Source of the DNA: Silene conica
Taxonomy: Eukaryota; Streptophyta; Magnoliopsida; Caryophyllales; Caryophyllaceae
NCBI GenBank assembly: GCA_029255685.2
Contig: CM055318.2
Location: 3,105,001-3,169,000, forward strand
DNA: 64,000 nucleotides
Direction of reading: 5' to 3'
Shown here: piece after piece, positions 58,609 through 64,000 of the stretch
How positions within the stretch are numbered: position 1 is the first letter of the stretch
Layout of the letters: each line of letters starts with the position of its first letter
Made by a program: the position numbers and the translations under genes
The notes under the pieces: model-generated
What the model saw: only the letters and a program-made list of their open reading frames with translations
What the model was told of the DNA's origin: nothing
Database searches by the model: none

Positions 58609-60025
58609 GTCCTAATTTTCGCAGTACACATTTTACTCGATACAGTACACTGTTGACAATTTTGCCCCTCTTATTTTCCTTTTCATTTTCTCTCTCTAGT
58701 TCCTTTCTAATGTAATCTCTCCAATATCAAAATGTGTACTACGAAAAGTAATTTATTTTCTCAGTACATTTTTACTCAATACAGTAAAGTGTGTACTACG
58801 AAATTCAATAGTATAAGTATTATCAGTTTTATTTTATTTTTATTATTTTATTACTTTTTTGTACTCTATTCATGTCGAGTAATTTTATAAAAATAATATG
58901 CGCGGAATTTTTATTTATTTTTGATAAAAGTAAGTATATAATATATCAAAAACAAAAGTACATATGAGACTACATCTAATACAAGGTATTCGTAAACAAT
59001 TTAAAGTTGCCCTATGATAGCTCCTTGTAGTCTTCTATTCTACACTACCATCGATCGCATCCAAATTTCAATTGTAAACCCTTCTAGCAAACCGAGAGGC
59101 ACATTCCTGCATCTGCACTACTGCCTTGTGAACCGCTGCAATAGAACCTGAAGCTGCTGCTACTTTCACACAGACCCACTAGATATCGTTTCATGCTTGC
59201 CCATCATGTAATCTAGCCATAGATACTTGTGTTCAAGTCAGCCCCAACACATTCATATCCGCTTCTCTACTACCCGCTATTCATCACACTGAGTGCTCTG
59301 CCTTACTGTGCTACTAGCCTGGTTTATAGACTCTGTATCATTACCTCTATTCTCCCCATGCCTACCATCACAATCCCTGCAGCACACAGGTATGAACAAA
59401 ACAGAAAAACGCCCTGCACTACCTGCTTGCCACAGTAACTAAGAGTACCATCACCAAAGCTCCTGTGCATAAACCAGAAAGTTCCTGCACTCAGTAGCAG
59501 CTTCTGTGCAAATCCTCCTGCTACCTCAAGACATCTGCTACTCTACTACTCTACTTCCAGCCTTCCAAAATGGCTGCCAGCCAACCCACCTGAAACATAA
59601 TAATTGTAACATAAGAGTAATAATTAAGTATATATTTTTTTTTAAAAAAAAAAAAAAAGAAAGAAAATTGTACTACCTTGAGTAAGACGAAAAAAACCCA
59701 AATTAATGAAATAAGTTTAATTCGTTTCTAAATAATTAACAATGATTCTTCTCTTCATGTTGATGAACAAACCCTAATTAAAAAAAATATTATTAAAAAA
59801 CAATCAAATTACTAAGTAATATAAGATTAATTAATTAATTACCTGTTCGTCACTTGAATAATCGTTCATTGTAAATTTTTAATGGGTGGAAGATAGTAAG
59901 ATTTCAATATTAGAGAGAAGGAAAAGAGAATTAGGTTTAATGTTTTTTTTAGGGAAGGGCAACAAATGGAAAGTTTGGTGGAAAAAGTACTGTATTGAGT
60001 AAAAAACGTACTGCGAAAATAAATT
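58609..60025. mobile_element. TIR element with a LINE remnant inside
   Basis: Left AATTTTCGCAGTAC, TTTTACTCGATACAGTAC and right GTACTGTATTGAGTAAAA, GTACTGCGAAAATAAATT are inverted over about 40 bp. The interior between 58900 and 59620 reads like the minus-strand 3' end of a LINE. No target duplication identified. Confidence 0.5.
58900..59590 (-). pseudogene. Probable LINE 3'-end fragment
   Basis: On the minus strand 59180-59065 translates to a helix-like segment AAVHKAVVQMQECASRFARR ending in a stop, like the C-terminus of a plant LINE RNase H domain. It is followed by a non-coding tail ending TTTATCAAAAATAAATAAAAA. Upstream sequence to 59590 is not recognisable. The call is tentative. Confidence 0.4.
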
Positions 60026-60104
60026 ACGAAAAATTAAAATGTAAGTCAAATTTTTTAAAAGCTCAAAAAAATTGCATATAAATTCAATTAGATTTGCATT
60101 ATCA

Positions 60105-60290
60105 CAAATTCTCATTTGTGACGGCTTATATCTGTCACAAGTTTCTAACGGGTCAAATAAAACTCACTTAGGTAGATAAAGAGAACTAATTTGTGATTTC
60201 CTATGCACTTTCACTTTTGTCTTATGTATACATGTTGGTGATATCAAAACTGTGACGTACCCGTCATAAGAGAGACTTATTGCCATGCGC
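60105..60290. mobile_element. MITE, CCGTCACAAGC family
   Basis: Left TCTCATTTGTGACGG then CTGTCACAAGTTTCTAACGGG, right GTGACGTACCCGTCATAAGAGAGA, inverted; interior has CACTTTTGTCTTATGTA as in 56005-56206. Confidence 0.6.
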
Positions 60291-60574
60291 ATATACATTT
60301 TAATGTATAATCTTTATTTGTGATTATTAGGAGGTTGAATCAAATATCGATATTATTGTTGTCGATTATCTACTAGTGGAGCTAAACATATTCTACGAGA
60401 AGAAATATTTGGAATTGTTATTCCTTGTGTAATTGCTAAACATTTTAATGTATAATCTTTATATGGATTTTCTCTCATTTGCAGAAAAATAATAATATTA
60501 AAACGACTTTAATATCATACAAATCATTCACTTTTTATACCTTATGTTTTGATCTTATTTATATTACATGAGCA

Positions 60575-62612
60575 TCATTATATATATAAAAGAAAAATGG
60601 AAAACTGTCTATGTGGCACAATGTGGATGCAAAATTTTGTTAATGCAAGTCTCTCATCCAATCTCACAATTTTAGTTTTTTTAAACCAATCAGGTTTAAC
60701 CAAGATGTCCATCTTTCCACATCAACAAACTAAAACAAACAATAAACCGAAATTAATTGAGAACCACTTAATTAACCGTGTGTAATTAATATAATCGTGT
60801 TAATTAATATAGGTACCAATTCTCAAAACCTAATAAAAAATTGTTTTATTTTCTCAATGTTCTAGAAAATCTCAAGCAACATTGAGAACCACCTACCATA
60901 ATCTTAGAACATCTCCAATGGTTCATGTAAAGGACTTGCTTGCAAATAAAAAAGATTTCAAACAAGTAGCTTAACCATTGGAGCACTTATTTTGAAGTAG
61001 CTTAAAATGAGCTACTAGCTCCATGGAGCTAGTAGCTCAAATGACCCTACATAAAAAATTTACCAACTAAAATTACACATGTGGAAATATGAGTGTTTTC
61101 ATTTTTTATTTTTTACGTAAAATAAGTAAATGTATTAAATATGAGTCCATCTAAGCCACAACACTACTAGCTTACCATTGTACTAGTAGTTTATAGTTTT
61201 AAAATGTTGTAGCTTAAAAATCCTTGTTGGCAAAGGTAAGCTAGTAGCAACTAGCTTACCATTAGAGATGCTCTTATAATTACAAAAACGTCATGGTCGG
61301 GTTTAATAATTATACTTAATTTCGGAATACCGTATTCCGTTTATTTAAGTTAAACAATTTAATTAAATTTCAGATTAAAGTTATTTGAAACCATTTTTTT
61401 AAAACGTATTTTGCTAAAAATTAATAAATTTTCATTCCTAATGTATAGATTGCGTTTTCTCAAGTGATAAGCCAAACGTCTAATATTTAATCATTTTTTA
61501 AAAATAAATCACGTATTACTTTGTCGTATTACCAACTTTTTACTTATGTTAAAAAAACTCAAAGTTCTATGACTATTTCACACTTAATTGACAATATTTT
61601 TATAAAACCTACTCTTTTAATAACGCATAATATTGTATAATGCTGACGTGACACTATAATATTTCAGTATTTGCATAATGGAGACCTCACATTCATTCTT
61701 AGAATGTTACATCTAATTTGACCAATAATAAAAGTAAGTCGACTTTAATATAATATATAATAATAATATAATAATAATAAATAATAATAACAAATAATAA
61801 ATAATAATAATAATAATAATTGATTTTCCAATGCATATAATTATGATAGTATTAACTACAATAATTATGATACTATTAACTACAATTGTTGGCACCTTTC
61901 CAATAATATTAATTATTGTAGTTAATAGTTCTAGGAATACTGACTATCAAAATGCAGGAGCATCACGCATCAAATAATAAAACCATTATATTATACTCTT
62001 TTGGTTTCCCATGCAATCAAATAATAAAACCGTTACTATTAATTACATAATGTAATTACCAACAAAATATTAATTATAGAGCTAACTATTATATTTTCAA
62101 TAACCATTTTCGTGTCTCTATTGCTCGAAAAGTGCAACGGCCAACCTTCTCTTTTTCTTCTCCTCATTTGTCTTCTACAATATGTAAATAGTTAAAATAT
62201 CAATTTGACGAACATAATTTTTCCTGTTCTGAAATTATAAGTCTCTAAACAGTACAATTTTTCTTCTAAAAAATCACAAAATCGAATTACCATCATGGCT
62301 ATTGCACCGTTACTTACTATTAACCAACTACGTTCTACGCGAAATTTTTATTCTATTACTAAAACCTTCTTTTATTGGAAAGTTATAAGTTTCCATTTTT
62401 AATTATATTTTACGCTTTTCAAGTTTTACGTCAAACTTTTAATGTCAACATGTTCTTATATATCTTATGTTATAGATATATCCTTTTATTTTTCTTTAAA
62501 GTATTTATATATACACTACATACATTATTAGTATATCTAACAACTTTAATTGATCATTTCCCGTCAAAATTAAAATTGAACAACCCGTGAATTTTCACGG
62601 GTGTTATGCTAG
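60575..62612 (+). mobile_element. Non-autonomous Helitron, copy 2
   Basis: Same termini as 40901-42542 (A then TCATTATATATATAAAAG; hairpin CCCGTGAATTTTCACGGG, CTAG, T). It is longer because of a 367-bp MITE. The candidate internal frame of copy 1 is shifted by a single-base T-run change here, so there is no sign of coding constraint. Confidence 0.9.
60907..61273. mobile_element. Tourist/PIF-Harbinger-like MITE nested in Helitron copy 2
   Basis: Ends GAACATCTCCAATGG and CCATTAGAGATGCTC are inverted. The target duplication is TTA (60904-60906 and 61274-61276). Helitron copy 1 shows the intact empty site ATCTTATAATT at 41209-41219. Confidence 0.92.
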
Positions 62613-64000
62613 TATATTTAAAAGTAGGACGAATATACAAGTTTTAATTTGAAATTTGTCATCATGTTATTAATCCCCTTTATGGACGTAAAGTCACTAT
62701 CTTAAATTTCAGTTTCAGATTTCGTAATTTTACTTCAGAAATGTTAAAATTATAAAAGTTTAATTTAGTTCTTACTAGTTCAACTCGATTTTTTTTGAAA
62801 GAAAAACGAGGCTCAATTATATTAAATCGATCTCCGCCGAACTAGTGACGGATTCGGGAAAATCAGATACAAGAACTCGTTCCTCCCCGATCCTTAAACA
62901 CATTCGGGAAAACGAGGCTCAATTATATTAAACCGTTCAACTCGATTTAAATCTTATAAGTTTGGGAAATTCAACTCTTTTAAATTTAGTTAAAATCTTA
63001 TAAGTTTAGTTTTTAAAAAGTTACGATTCTATAAGTTCAATTTAGAAACTCTTAACATCAAGTTAACTTCGAATCTTATATTTGGTCAGTTCAAATTCTA
63101 TATCTTCAAAATAGTTCAGTTCTTTTAAATTGAGTTCATAAAAGTTAAAACTATATAAATTTAGTTCCAATTTCTTTTAAGTAAAGTAATCGTTAATTAC
63201 GTCTACAAATTACCGTTAATAATATTTCTAAAATCAAACCAATTGTTTTCAGAATCCATTCTCGTTTGGCATATTTCAACAAAACTCACATCGGTCCACA
63301 ACACATGCATGAAATTGAGTCGTAGAGACGATTATTTGTCCGGTTATTAGTCTTCTAATTGACCGTAAAAATCATACAACAACGTAACAAAATATTACAA
63401 CCAGTGACGAACCCAAGTATGGATTATGGAATGTCGGCTTGTCGCATGCACCCCCTAAACAATAACCAAAAAAATACAGTCCTTCTTCTGCTTTACTACA
63501 CTAGCTAAATAGTACTTCATTCTTACATTGCTGGAATATTTGAATCCCGACCTCTAACGTCAAATCCTGCTTTCGCTATATCGAGTCTAATATATCATCA
63601 TAAGGGGTCAATAATAAGGCGATAAGGTCTTAATCTAATATGCACACGTTGTTCGAGTTATAATATTATTCCATTATTTTCGTTGTTCTTGCTCGAACAG
63701 TCAAACACGAGATCTGATCTGGTTGCGCTCAATCACTACAAATGTGTAAGTGATCGATAACGATGTCATGCACAACTTTGCGAGTTACGTACGAATGTTA
63801 CATAACATTCGAGTTTATACATGCATTAGCTCTAACCAGGGACGAAGTTAGGGTAAAATTTTGACCAGGGACGAAGTTAGTTATTTTTCAAAGTTCAGCC
63901 CGGGCCATGGCCCATCTGGCCCTTACTGTGCTTCGTCTATGGCTCTACCAACAGGGAGACGGGACGGTGTGATAATTTAGTTAAGAAGACTTTTACACAT
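62613..64000. other. Gene-free window end
   Basis: No gene seen. A CAGTGACGAACCCAAG...start near 63403 and a duplicated CCAGGGACGAAGTTAG at 63836 and 63865 look like ends of dispersed repeats. A short ACGAGGCTCAATTATATTAAA repeat occurs at 62807 and 62914. Confidence 0.4.

Noticed and set aside
59229-59438. 69-codon plus-strand frame
   Set aside because: It lies inside the probable LINE fragment read on the opposite strand and has no motif.

Overview
This is a strongly AT-rich, repeat-dense window of nuclear plant DNA. Six protein-coding loci are visible. Four of them have GT-AG introns or belong to land-plant-specific families (YABBY, MCTP, PLS-type PPR, BOI-type RING). The gene families indicate a eudicot. 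The style of the MITEs (CCGTCACAAGC and AAGACGGTTTTA termini) makes me think of Caryophyllales, but that is only an impression.

Layout. 2-2137 (+): 3' part of an MCTP (multiple C2 domain and transmembrane protein) gene that starts before the window. 2935-4934 (-): an intronless PLS-type PPR gene whose E-domain end is broken by a 7-bp tandem duplication and a second frameshift. 6077-8823 (-): a three-coding-exon BOI-related RING E3 ligase with two further leader exons near 11.7-11.9 kb. 12-27 kb: no recognisable gene, only MITEs, a candidate minus-strand Helitron, degenerate GC-rich repeats and a long imperfect hairpin. 27084-30367 (-): a six-exon YABBY gene of INNER NO OUTER (INO) type whose exons are all short; two introns carry tandem arrays. 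36718-37860 (+): a single-exon F-box/kelch protein of the Arabidopsis At1g23390 type. 40901-42542 and 60575-62612: two copies of one non-autonomous Helitron, the second interrupted by a Tourist/PIF-Harbinger-like MITE. 44856-50092 (+): an 11-exon LRR receptor kinase of the NIK family, with a coherent reading frame, six of whose ten introns hold different repeats. 50-64 kb: no further host gene recognised; Stowaway, hAT-like and other MITEs, SINEs, a LINE remnant and the second Helitron.

The genes do not form a pathway. INO (ovule outer integument identity) and the F-box/kelch gene are neighbours here and their Arabidopsis counterparts (At1g23420 and At1g23390) are also close, which suggests conserved ancestral linkage. 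Most of the novelty is structural: tandem repeats in INO intron 1 that copy the exon 2 acceptor and the first codons of exon 2, nested and datable transposon insertions with intact target duplications, two hairpin loci, and a small family carrying both an initiator-tRNA-Met-like primer site and a pol III B-box.
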